This document shows, piece by piece, positions 57,331-64,000 of a DNA stretch of 64,000 nt; the stretch's first letter is position 1, and each line of letters starts with the position of its first letter. Source of the stretch: JAEZDR01 sp039811185 (GTDB lineage Bacteria; Bacteroidota; Bacteroidia; Chitinophagales; Chitinophagaceae); NCBI GenBank assembly GCA_039811185.1, contig JBDHYF010000001.1:372001-436000 (forward strand), written 5' to 3'. The translations under genes were made by a program, and so were the position numbers. Under the pieces are notes generated by a model that did no database searches, had not been told where the DNA came from, and saw only the letters and a program-made list of their open reading frames with translations.

Positions 57331-58551
57331 ATGGCTTCAATTAAAGAAAACTTTGTAGTTCCGGCAAAAATGAAAACCTGGTCGCTTGGGCTTATCATCG
57401 TAGGGCTGATTGCGATCCTTGCCGGTTTTTTCACCGTTGGGATGGATCATGAAAACCATGGCAGAGAAATTTTTGCGGGCACACTAATGTACAACAGCTT
57501 GTTTTTTATGATGATTTGTAACTCGGCAATGTTCTTCATTTGCGCGGTTACCCTTGCAATGGGCGGTTGGGAGCAGTCGTTCCGAAGGGTTTCTGAAGCC
57601 ATCTCATCGCTCGTTCCCATTTTCGGAGTAATTGCTTTCGCTGTTTTGTTGTATGTGCTGTTTGGCACACATATTTACCACTGGAACAGTGAGGAGGCGC
57701 TTCACGATCATATCTTAAAAGGAAAACTCGGCTTTTTAAATCCAACATTTTTTATCATCTGGACGGTATTGGCAATTGGTATCTGGAGTGTGTTGGGCGC
57801 CAGAATGCGCAAGCTTGGCCGTGAAGCGGACGAGGCTCCTTTCACTTTTGAAAAAGGCAGCCGTTACATTTTTAAAAACACTGTAACCGCTTCTTTATTC
57901 ATAGTATGGTTTGCGTTAACCGTGGGCTCCACTATTCCATGGTTGTGGATGATGAGCATCGATGCGCACTGGTATTCTACCATGTATAGCTGGTATACAC
58001 TCATCAGCACATTTGTAGCCGCTTTGTCGTTGATAGCACTCTTTGTCATCTACCTAAAAAATAAAGGCTATCTCGAACTTACCACGCAAGAACATTTGCA
58101 CGATATTGGAAAGTTTATGTTCGCTTTCTCTATTTTTTGGACGTATTTATGGTTTTCGCAGTATATGCTGATTTGGTACGCCAACATTCCGGAGGAAACT
58201 GTTTATTTTAAACATCGCGTGCAAGGCCCTTACAAAGGAATTTTCTTTCTAAACCTTATCATTAACTTTGTTTGTCCGATTTTGATATTGATGAAGCGCT
58301 CGGCAAAAAGAAATTATACCCTCATCACATTTATGGCGGTACTGTTGATTTTTGGCCACTGGCTCGACTTCTATCAAATGGTAATGGGCAGCATTTCGCA
58401 GGATCATGTAACACTTGGCTGGCTTGATTTCGGAATTGCCGCGTTTTTTGTAGGGATGATTATATTTTTCACCGGAAGGAGTCTGGCTTCGAAACCACTG
58501 GTTCCGAAATACCATCCTTTTATAAAAGAAAGCGTCATTCACCACACTTAA
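57331..58551 (+). CDS. actF: Alternative complex III subunit ActF
   Basis: A 406-residue integral membrane protein with about ten helices, resembling ActC and the NrfD fold. Characteristic elements: TWSLGLIIVGLIAILAGFFTVGMDHENHGREIFAGTLMYNSLFFMMICNSAMFFIC, FGTHIYHWNSEEALHDHILKGKLGFLNPTFFIIWTVLAIGIWS and FAFSIFWTYLWFSQYMLIWYANIPEE. ActF is a second membrane subunit, and with ActC it is proposed to carry proton-translocation paths. Last of actABCDEF; 58 bases later comes the cytochrome oxidase locus. Confidence 0.93.
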   Translation: MASIKENFVVPAKMKTWSLGLIIVGLIAILAGFFTVGMDHENHGREIFAGTLMYNSLFFMMICNSAMFFICAVTLAMGGWEQSFRRVSEAISSLVPIFGVIAFAVLLYVLFGTHIYHWNSEEALHDHILKGKLGFLNPTFFIIWTVLAIGIWSVLGARMRKLGREADEAPFTFEKGSRYIFKNTVTASLFIVWFALTVGSTIPWLWMMSIDAHWYSTMYSWYTLISTFVAALSLIALFVIYLKNKGYLELTTQEHLHDIGKFMFAFSIFWTYLWFSQYMLIWYANIPEETVYFKHRVQGPYKGIFFLNLIINFVCPILILMKRSAKRNYTLITFMAVLLIFGHWLDFYQMVMGSISQDHVTLGWLDFGIAAFFVGMIIFFTGRSLASKPLVPKYHPFIKESVIHHT

Positions 58552-58609
58552 TTGCTTCCGGTTTTTTGTTGACTATTCCTGCTACTTGAACACATAAAGA
58601 GAGATTAAA

Positions 58610-59653
58610 ATGACAATGTATTTTACCATCGCAGTGATTATCCTGGTTTTTGTGGTGATTTTTCAGATCGCGAAAGCCAGCGAATATGTATCTGTGTTAA
58701 AAGGTGAAGAGCAAAGCCGCAAACAGAATAATAAGATTAACGGCTTCCTGATGATCACATTCCTGATTTTAGGTTTAATTGGTGTGTGGTACTGTAACGA
58801 AATCTACTATCCCAAAACGCTGTTTGCACAACCGCCAGCTTCCGACCATGGCGAAAGAATCGACAGACTGATGTTGATTACAATTGCGATTACCGGCATC
58901 GTGTTCTTTATTACACAGATTGCCCTTTTTTGGTTTGCCTATAAATATCAGGAAAAAGAAAACAGAAAAGCGTTTTACTACCCGCATAATAACAAACTGG
59001 AAATTGTTTGGACGGTAATTCCCGCAATCACCCTTGCAATTCTGGTGGTGATGGGCCTGCGCGATTGGTTTGTAATAACCGGTAAGGAGCCGGCTAACGC
59101 CATGGTTGTGGAAATAACCGGTAAACAATTCGGGTGGTTTTTTCGCTATCCCGGAAAAGACAACGTTTTAGGAAAAAAATACTACCGCAAAATCGATGAA
59201 AAAGGCGGCAACGATCTCGGACAGATTTGGGACGATCAGGCAAACTTCGACGACATTGTAGTTACCCAAACCATGTATGCTGTTAAAGACAAGCCGTTAA
59301 AGCTGGTAATTTACAGCAGGGATGTAATTCATGATGTGGGTTTGCCGCATTTCAGGCTGAAGGCCGATGCGGTTCCCGGAATTCCGACAAGCTTATGGTT
59401 TACGCCAAAGTATACTACCAAAGAGATGAAGGAAATTACCGGCAATCCCGATTTTGTGTATGAAATAGCTTGCGATCAGATGTGCGGAAACGGACACTAC
59501 TCCATGAAGGGAATCATTGAGGTAGTAACACAGCAAGAGTACGATGCCTGGATAAAATCGCAAAAGCCGAAATACGAGATGTTGTTTTCAAATAAAGGAG
59601 GAGCAACAACGGAAATTGCTGATTCAACAAAATCAACAGCTTCTATCAATTAA
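58610..59653 (+). CDS. coxB: Cytochrome c oxidase subunit II
   Basis: A 347-residue subunit II. Hydrophobic helices lie at YFTIAVIILVFVVIFQIAKA, INGFLMITFLILGLIGVWYC and ITIAITGIVFFITQIALFWFAYKY. The N-terminal helix is an addition common in Bacteroidota. The periplasmic domain carries the dinuclear CuA site CDQMCGNGHYSM (two Cys, His, Met) plus the earlier His in VIHDVGLPHFRLKADAVPG. There is no fused cytochrome c domain, so electrons presumably come from ActE/ActA. It begins the oxidase locus after actF. Confidence 0.96.
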   Translation: MTMYFTIAVIILVFVVIFQIAKASEYVSVLKGEEQSRKQNNKINGFLMITFLILGLIGVWYCNEIYYPKTLFAQPPASDHGERIDRLMLITIAITGIVFFITQIALFWFAYKYQEKENRKAFYYPHNNKLEIVWTVIPAITLAILVVMGLRDWFVITGKEPANAMVVEITGKQFGWFFRYPGKDNVLGKKYYRKIDEKGGNDLGQIWDDQANFDDIVVTQTMYAVKDKPLKLVIYSRDVIHDVGLPHFRLKADAVPGIPTSLWFTPKYTTKEMKEITGNPDFVYEIACDQMCGNGHYSMKGIIEVVTQQEYDAWIKSQKPKYEMLFSNKGGATTEIADSTKSTASIN

Positions 59654-59685
59654 ATTATTAAGTACAATTAAAGCATTCTAATATT

Positions 59686-61491
59686 ATGAATAACGACGCT
59701 GTTTTACATGGTCAACATGCTTCTGTTCATTTCCATGAAGAACACCATGAACACCATCACGAAAATTTCATCACCAAATATATTTTCAGTCAGGATCATA
59801 AAATGATTGCCAAACAATTTCTCATTACCGGGATGGTGTGGGCGGTTATTGGCGGACTGATGAGTGTTTTGTTTAGAATACAACTCGGCTTTCCCGATTC
59901 TACTTTTCCGTGGCTGGAGGATATTTTAGGCAAGTGGGCGAAAGGCGGAAGAATTACTCCCGAAGCCTATTACGCATTGGTAACCATGCACGGCACCGTA
60001 CTCATTTTCTTTGTGCTTACTGCCGGGCTTAGTGGCACATTTGCCAATTTTCTTATTCCGCTTCAGGTAGGAGCCCGCGATATGGCATCTCCTTTCATGA
60101 ATATGCTTAGCTACTGGTTCTTCTTCGCGGCGAGCATCATTATGTTCTCTTCCATTTTTGTGGAAACTGGTCCTTTCAGCGGTGGCTGGACTGCCTATCC
60201 TCCGCTTAGTGCACTTGGCGACGCATCGCCGGGATCGAAGCATGGAATGGACTTGTGGCTTATTTCGATGGCACTCTTCGTGGTATCATCACTTCTCGGG
60301 AACCTGAATTACATTGTTACCATCCTTAACATGCGTACCAAAGGTATGAGCATGACGCGCCTTCCGCTAACTATTTGGGGGCTGTTCTTTACTGCTATCC
60401 TTGGCTTACTGTCGTTCCCGGTATTGCTTTCAGGATTTATTCTACTCATATTCGACAGAAATTTTGGAACAAGCTTTTATCTTTCTGATATATTTATCAG
60501 CGGTGTTGGTGCACTTCCTAACGAAGGCGGAAGCCCTGTATTGTTCCAGCACTTATTCTGGTTTCTTGGCCACCCGGAAGTTTACATCATTATCCTTCCT
60601 GCAATGGGGCTCGTTTCAGAAATTCTGTCGGTAAACAGCCGCAAGCCAATTTTTGGATATCTGGCAATGATCGGATCGCTCTTCGCCATTTGCGTGTTAG
60701 CGTTTCTCGTATGGGCGCACCACATGTTTGTGTCGGGCCTCAATCCTTTCCTTGGATCGATATTCGTTTTGCTGACGCTGCTCATTGCCGTGCCATCGGC
60801 CATTAAAGTGTTTAACTGGCTTACCACTATCTGGCGCGGTAACATCCGCTTTACTCCCGGAATGTTGTTTTCCCTTGGCTTTGTGAGCACCTTTATTTCC
60901 GGTGGATTAACGGGTATCTTCCTCGGAAACGCCACCCTCGATATACATCTCCACGACACTTATTTCAACATTGCACACTTCCACTTAGTAATGGGTGTAT
61001 CGGCAATGTTTGGAATGTTTGCAGGTGTTTACCACTGGTTTCCGAAAATGTATGGTCGCTTTATGAACAACAGCCTTGCGTACATCCATTTTTGGATAAC
61101 GCTTGTGGGCGCTTACCTCATTTTCTGGCCCATGCACTATCAGGGCTTTGCGGGAATGCCGCGTCGTTATTATGATTACAGCATCTGGGAAAGCTTTAAG
61201 CAGTTTAACGACCTAAACCGCTTCATCAGCATTGTAGTAATTATTGTTTTTGCTGCGCAGTTCCTTTTCCTTTTCAACTTCTTCTATTCAATTTTCAAAG
61301 GAAGAAGGGTAAGAACCCAAAACCCATGGCAGGCAAATACGCTGGAGTGGACAACACCCATCCGTCCGGGACACGGCAACTGGCCCGGTGAAATTCCGGA
61401 AGTGCACAGGTGGGCATACGACTACGGAAAAGACGGCGTTGACTTTATTGCACAAACAACTCCTGTAGGAGAAAACGAAAACGTACATTAA
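59686..61491 (+). CDS. coxA: Cytochrome c oxidase subunit I
   Basis: A 601-residue catalytic subunit with 12 membrane helices. HGTVLIFFVLTAGLSGTFANFLIPLQVGARDMASPF carries the low-spin haem region; HLFWFLGHPEVYIIILPAMGLVSEI binds CuB and contains the Glu typical of A1-type oxidases; HHMFVSGL holds the CuB His pair; and HDTYFNIAHFHLVMG carries the haem ligands. The N-terminus is His-rich (HEEHHEHHHENF). It reduces oxygen to water and pumps protons. It follows coxB by 32 bases. Confidence 0.97.
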   Translation: MNNDAVLHGQHASVHFHEEHHEHHHENFITKYIFSQDHKMIAKQFLITGMVWAVIGGLMSVLFRIQLGFPDSTFPWLEDILGKWAKGGRITPEAYYALVTMHGTVLIFFVLTAGLSGTFANFLIPLQVGARDMASPFMNMLSYWFFFAASIIMFSSIFVETGPFSGGWTAYPPLSALGDASPGSKHGMDLWLISMALFVVSSLLGNLNYIVTILNMRTKGMSMTRLPLTIWGLFFTAILGLLSFPVLLSGFILLIFDRNFGTSFYLSDIFISGVGALPNEGGSPVLFQHLFWFLGHPEVYIIILPAMGLVSEILSVNSRKPIFGYLAMIGSLFAICVLAFLVWAHHMFVSGLNPFLGSIFVLLTLLIAVPSAIKVFNWLTTIWRGNIRFTPGMLFSLGFVSTFISGGLTGIFLGNATLDIHLHDTYFNIAHFHLVMGVSAMFGMFAGVYHWFPKMYGRFMNNSLAYIHFWITLVGAYLIFWPMHYQGFAGMPRRYYDYSIWESFKQFNDLNRFISIVVIIVFAAQFLFLFNFFYSIFKGRRVRTQNPWQANTLEWTTPIRPGHGNWPGEIPEVHRWAYDYGKDGVDFIAQTTPVGENENVH

Positions 61492-61562
61492 TAATTTAAA
61501 TAGCCGCAACAACGGCATTAAAGTGAACAATTGTGAGGACTGATTTGATTATAAAAGAAGAA

Positions 61563-62486
61563 ATGGCGGGCAAATCGCTCTCTTTAACCTTGGCAGATAA
61601 GGTAAAAGACTACTTTTTGCTTACCAAGTTCACCTTAAGTTTTACGGTGGTTTTTTCGTGCGTGGTTTGTTACCTGCTGGCGCCCAATGTGGTGAACTAT
61701 AGCTGGACAAACATCATTATTTTGTTTTTTGCAGGTATGCTCATCACAGGAGCGGCCAATGCAATTAACCAGGCGGTGGAAAAAGATACCGACGCTGTTA
61801 TGAAGCGTACAGCAAAACGTCCGGTAGCAGCCGGCCGTATGAAGCCCTCGGAGGCTTACGGCTTTGCGCTGATTGCGGGCGGTATGGGTGTAATAATAAT
61901 GTATTCGGTTTTTAATCTTCCGTCTGCATTATTGTCGGCCTTTAGTTTGTTTTTGTACGCCTTCATTTATACGCCACTCAAGAAAATCAATTCCATTGCC
62001 GTTTTAGTGGGTGCATTGCCCGGCGCCTTGCCTTGCTTAATTGGCTGGGTAGCCGCTACCGGATTAATAAGCCCTTTTGCGGTAGTGGAAGGAACTACGG
62101 TGTCCAATGCAGGCGGATGGGCTTTGTTTGCCATTCAGTTTCTGTGGCAGTTTCCGCACTTTTGGGCAATTGCGTGGGTAGCACATACCGACTACTCAAA
62201 AGCCGGTTTTAAGTTATTACCGGCCGACAAAGGGCCTACAAGGTTTACGGCGGTTCAGGCAGTTATGTATTCGGTTTTAATGGTGCCTGTTGGCTTACTG
62301 CCGTTCTATTATGGTGTTAGCGGAACGGTTAGCATTTGGATTGTTACAGCAGCCAATCTTTTTATTGTGTTGCAATGTGTGCGGCTGTATATAAATATGG
62401 ATGTGAAAAGTGCAAGGCGTGTAATGTTCAGCTCTTACATTCATTTGCCTATTGTTTTACTTGCCTTACTGGCAGACAAAGTTTGA
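61563..62486 (+). CDS. ctaB: Protoheme IX farnesyltransferase (haem O synthase)
   Basis: A 307-residue UbiA-family membrane enzyme that attaches farnesyl to haem B, giving haem O for the oxidase. The first DxxxD motif is in ANAINQAVEKDTDAVMKRTAKRPVAAGRM; YTPLKKINSIAVLVGALPGALPCLIGW and the second motif region (WAIAWVAHTDYSKAGFKLLP) follow. The start is ATG 61563; a GTG at 61533 would add ten residues. It lies 71 bases after coxA, a typical position in Bacteroidota oxidase loci. Haem A synthase (ctaA) is not in the window. Confidence 0.95.
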   Translation: MAGKSLSLTLADKVKDYFLLTKFTLSFTVVFSCVVCYLLAPNVVNYSWTNIIILFFAGMLITGAANAINQAVEKDTDAVMKRTAKRPVAAGRMKPSEAYGFALIAGGMGVIIMYSVFNLPSALLSAFSLFLYAFIYTPLKKINSIAVLVGALPGALPCLIGWVAATGLISPFAVVEGTTVSNAGGWALFAIQFLWQFPHFWAIAWVAHTDYSKAGFKLLPADKGPTRFTAVQAVMYSVLMVPVGLLPFYYGVSGTVSIWIVTAANLFIVLQCVRLYINMDVKSARRVMFSSYIHLPIVLLALLADKV

Positions 62487-62490
62487 TGTT

Positions 62491-63069
62491 ATGATGATGG
62501 CAGCAGTGAATACGGATCAGCGAAAAAGAATTCATCCCCTCAAATTCACACTTTGGGCGGGGATGGCCAGCATTATTATGATGTTTGCGGGAATGACGAG
62601 CGCATACATTGTAAAGAGAAGTCAGTCTAATTGGCTTCAGTTCGATTTACCCGTCATTTTTATTTGGTCAACAATTGTTATTCTGCTGGGCAGTCTTTGT
62701 ATCCATTTGGCCTTAAAATGGTTCCGTGCCCGCAACATGCGTTTATACCGCTTATTAATTAATGCCACCGCACTGTTAGGTGTTGCATTTATCACCATGC
62801 AGTTCATCGGATTCATGCAACTTCAATCCTCAGGTGTGCAGCTTTTCGGCAAAGGCAGCAACCCCGCCGCTTCATTTTTAGGCGTTATTGTAGGCCTGCA
62901 TTTATTGCACGTTTTAGGCGGTGTTATTGCTATTTTAATTCAGTTTTTTAAATCGTACCGGCAAAAGGTAAAAACATACAGTAGCTTATCCATTGAGCTT
63001 GCTGCAACCTACTGGCATTTCGTGGATATACTCTGGCTTTATCTTTTCGTATTTTTAATGTGGTTATAA
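62491..63069 (+). CDS. Cytochrome c oxidase subunit III-like protein (short paralogue)
   Basis: A 192-residue subunit III with five membrane helices: PLKFTLWAGMASIIMMFAGMTSAYIVKR, LPVIFIWSTIVILLGSLCIHLALKWF, LLINATALLGVAFITMQFIGFMQL, FLGVIVGLHLLHVLGGVIAILI and ELAATYWHFVDILWLYLFVFLMW. The AATYWHFVDILWLYLF end is the family signature. The first two helices of mitochondrial-type subunit III are absent. The start is ATG 62491, four bases after the ctaB stop. A second subunit III gene follows 33 bases later. Confidence 0.93.
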   Translation: MMMAAVNTDQRKRIHPLKFTLWAGMASIIMMFAGMTSAYIVKRSQSNWLQFDLPVIFIWSTIVILLGSLCIHLALKWFRARNMRLYRLLINATALLGVAFITMQFIGFMQLQSSGVQLFGKGSNPAASFLGVIVGLHLLHVLGGVIAILIQFFKSYRQKVKTYSSLSIELAATYWHFVDILWLYLFVFLMWL

Positions 63070-63102
63070 ATAATTATTGATAATAGATTATAGATCCTTA
63101 AC

Positions 63103-63786
63103 ATGACGACAACAACAACTGCTACAACCGGAACAAAACTTTGGGGGGGAGGAAAAAGTCCCTTTAATGTAGAGTATGGAAAGTTACTGATGTGGTACTT
63201 TTTAATGAGCGACTCCTTCACCTTTGGAGCATTGCTTATTGCCTACGGTACCATCCGCTTTTCTGCTACCAGCTGGCCCGACCCCGACGTTGCCTTTAAA
63301 ACCTTTCCTTTTGCACCCGAAGGCACCAATGCTCCGCTGGTATTTGTGAGCATCATGACCTTTATCCTCATCATCAGTTCTGTTACCATGGTACTTGCTG
63401 TACAGGCCGGACAAAGGATGGATAAAAAAACCGTAGTAAAAAATTTGATACTAACCATCATCGGCGGATTCGTATTTCTTGGTTGTCAGGCATGGGAGTG
63501 GAGTCACCTGCATCACGATGGCGCATGGTGGGGAAGCAATCCTTTTTTAAACGTTGATGGAACCAAAGGCGAAATTGGCTTCACCAACTTCTTCTTTACT
63601 ATTACAGGCTTTCACGGCTTTCACGTTTTTTCAGGAGTGGTCATCAACATCATTATGCTTATCATGACGTTGAACAATGTGTTTGAAAGAAGAGGACACT
63701 ACCTCATGATAGAAAAGGCAGGCCTTTACTGGCACTTTGTTGACTTAGTATGGGTTTTCGTATTCACCGTGTTTTATTTATTCTAA
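63103..63786 (+). CDS. coxC: Cytochrome c oxidase subunit III
   Basis: A 227-residue subunit III: GKLLMWYFLMSDSFTFGALLIAYGTIRFS opens the first helix, LILTIIGGFVFLGCQAWEWSHL contains the conserved Glu-rich helix, FFFTITGFHGFHVFSGVVINIIML has the His pair, and the end reads AGLYWHFVDLVWVFVFTVFYLF. Subunit III stabilises the oxidase and its proton uptake. It is longer than the preceding paralogue because of a loop (GAWWGSNPFLNVDGTKGEIGFT). Followed by the subunit IV gene. Confidence 0.95.
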   Translation: MTTTTTATTGTKLWGGGKSPFNVEYGKLLMWYFLMSDSFTFGALLIAYGTIRFSATSWPDPDVAFKTFPFAPEGTNAPLVFVSIMTFILIISSVTMVLAVQAGQRMDKKTVVKNLILTIIGGFVFLGCQAWEWSHLHHDGAWWGSNPFLNVDGTKGEIGFTNFFFTITGFHGFHVFSGVVINIIMLIMTLNNVFERRGHYLMIEKAGLYWHFVDLVWVFVFTVFYLF

Positions 63787-63808
63787 TTAAATCATATCAG
63801 TTTACTAT

Positions 63809-64000
63809 ATGCAACATTCATCCCCTATAAATGCTCCACACGCACACGAAGCGCATCCATCCGGAGGTGTAAAAGAGGTAATCCGCATCACCATTTATCT
63901 TTCTGTACTTACCATAGTTGAGCTTGGTATCGGTTACTGGAGAATTGATATGGAAGAAAACTTTTTCTTTCACTTTCTCAGCGGTGTAATTATTATCCTC
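63809..64000 (+). CDS. Cytochrome c oxidase subunit IV family protein (3'-truncated by window edge)
   Basis: An ORF beginning ATG 63809 and open to the window end; 64 codons are visible. The N-terminus is His/Ala-rich and polar (PINAPHAHEAHPSGG), then VKEVIRITIYLSVLTIVELGIGYW forms a first membrane helix and FHFLSGVIIIL begins a second. The VIRITIYLSVLTIVELGIGYW pattern and the position after two subunit III genes match caa3-type subunit IV in Bacteroidota loci. It lies 22 bases after coxC. Confidence 0.85.
   Translation, partial: MQHSSPINAPHAHEAHPSGGVKEVIRITIYLSVLTIVELGIGYWRIDMEENFFFHFLSGVIIIL

Noticed and set aside
57331..58551. ActF as a second NrfD/ActC duplicate rather than ActF
   Set aside because: Position after actE and its opening segment (GMDHENHGREIF) match ActF; similarity to ActC reflects the shared fold.
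1..64000. CRISPR array or phage region
   Set aside because: No evenly spaced direct repeats, cas genes, phage structural genes or lysis genes were found.

Overview
The window is a 64-kb chromosomal stretch of a Bacteroidota bacterium, most likely of the Chitinophagaceae. Evidence for this: secreted proteins end in type IX secretion (T9SS) sorting domains of type A and type B; the respiratory genes form an alternative complex III (actABCDEF) locus joined to a cytochrome c oxidase locus; many upstream regions carry the Bacteroidota -7 element TAnnTTTG, often only a few bases from the start codon; Shine-Dalgarno sequences are not evident; and families such as DUF2480, DUF2911, MnmD and OCT-less Obg are present. 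Both window edges cut genes. No rRNA, tRNA, CRISPR array, transposase or integrase was found.

Layout. 1-2050: the end of a T9SS protein, a 67-residue PID-CTERM-like protein and a small membrane protein. 2139-2970 (minus): rpmH-rnpA-yidD. 2971-3422: no gene; an rpmH promoter, a nested inverted repeat and a strong terminator. 3423-6101 (minus): rplM-rpsI-rpsB-tsf. 6285-10802: mfd and obg diverge from overlapping promoters. 10808-15246 (minus): a large T9SS type B adhesin-like protein, DUF2480, an asparaginase-domain protein and a DJ-1/PfpI protein. 15397-21151: the envelope block uppS-bamA-ompH-ompH, then murI. 21153-24963: glutathione peroxidase, aldehyde dehydrogenase, a DNA glycosylase, mnmD and an orphan protein. 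25046-32878: AsmA-like protein, UMF1 transporter, MBL hydrolase, DoxX-like protein, gmk, HSDL2-like SDR, kbl.

32962-34799 is the main accessory island: a type II restriction-modification pair closely resembling EcoRV and its N6-adenine methyltransferase. The methyltransferase looks intact. The endonuclease carries what look like two lesions, an N-terminal frameshift and an in-frame stop 33 codons before the likely original end. This suggests a decaying endonuclease beside a surviving methyltransferase.

35023-49783: an EamA transporter, a UvrD/PcrA helicase, DUF2911 and DUF3817 proteins, a PIG-L deacetylase, an unlisted 42-residue membrane protein and a sodium:solute symporter (the last two translationally coupled), a beta-helix T9SS protein, an esterase, CvpA, and an unusual fusion of a two-helix membrane domain to PurN. 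49940-64000: the respiratory block actABCDEF-coxB-coxA-ctaB-two subunit III genes-subunit IV (cut by the edge). It encodes electron flow from menaquinol through ACIII to an A1-type haem-copper oxidase.

All family assignments come from motif recognition by eye. Start codons were chosen by family N-termini, signal peptides and gene spacing. Several genes (mfd, rnpA, the EamA transporter) seem to use TTG.
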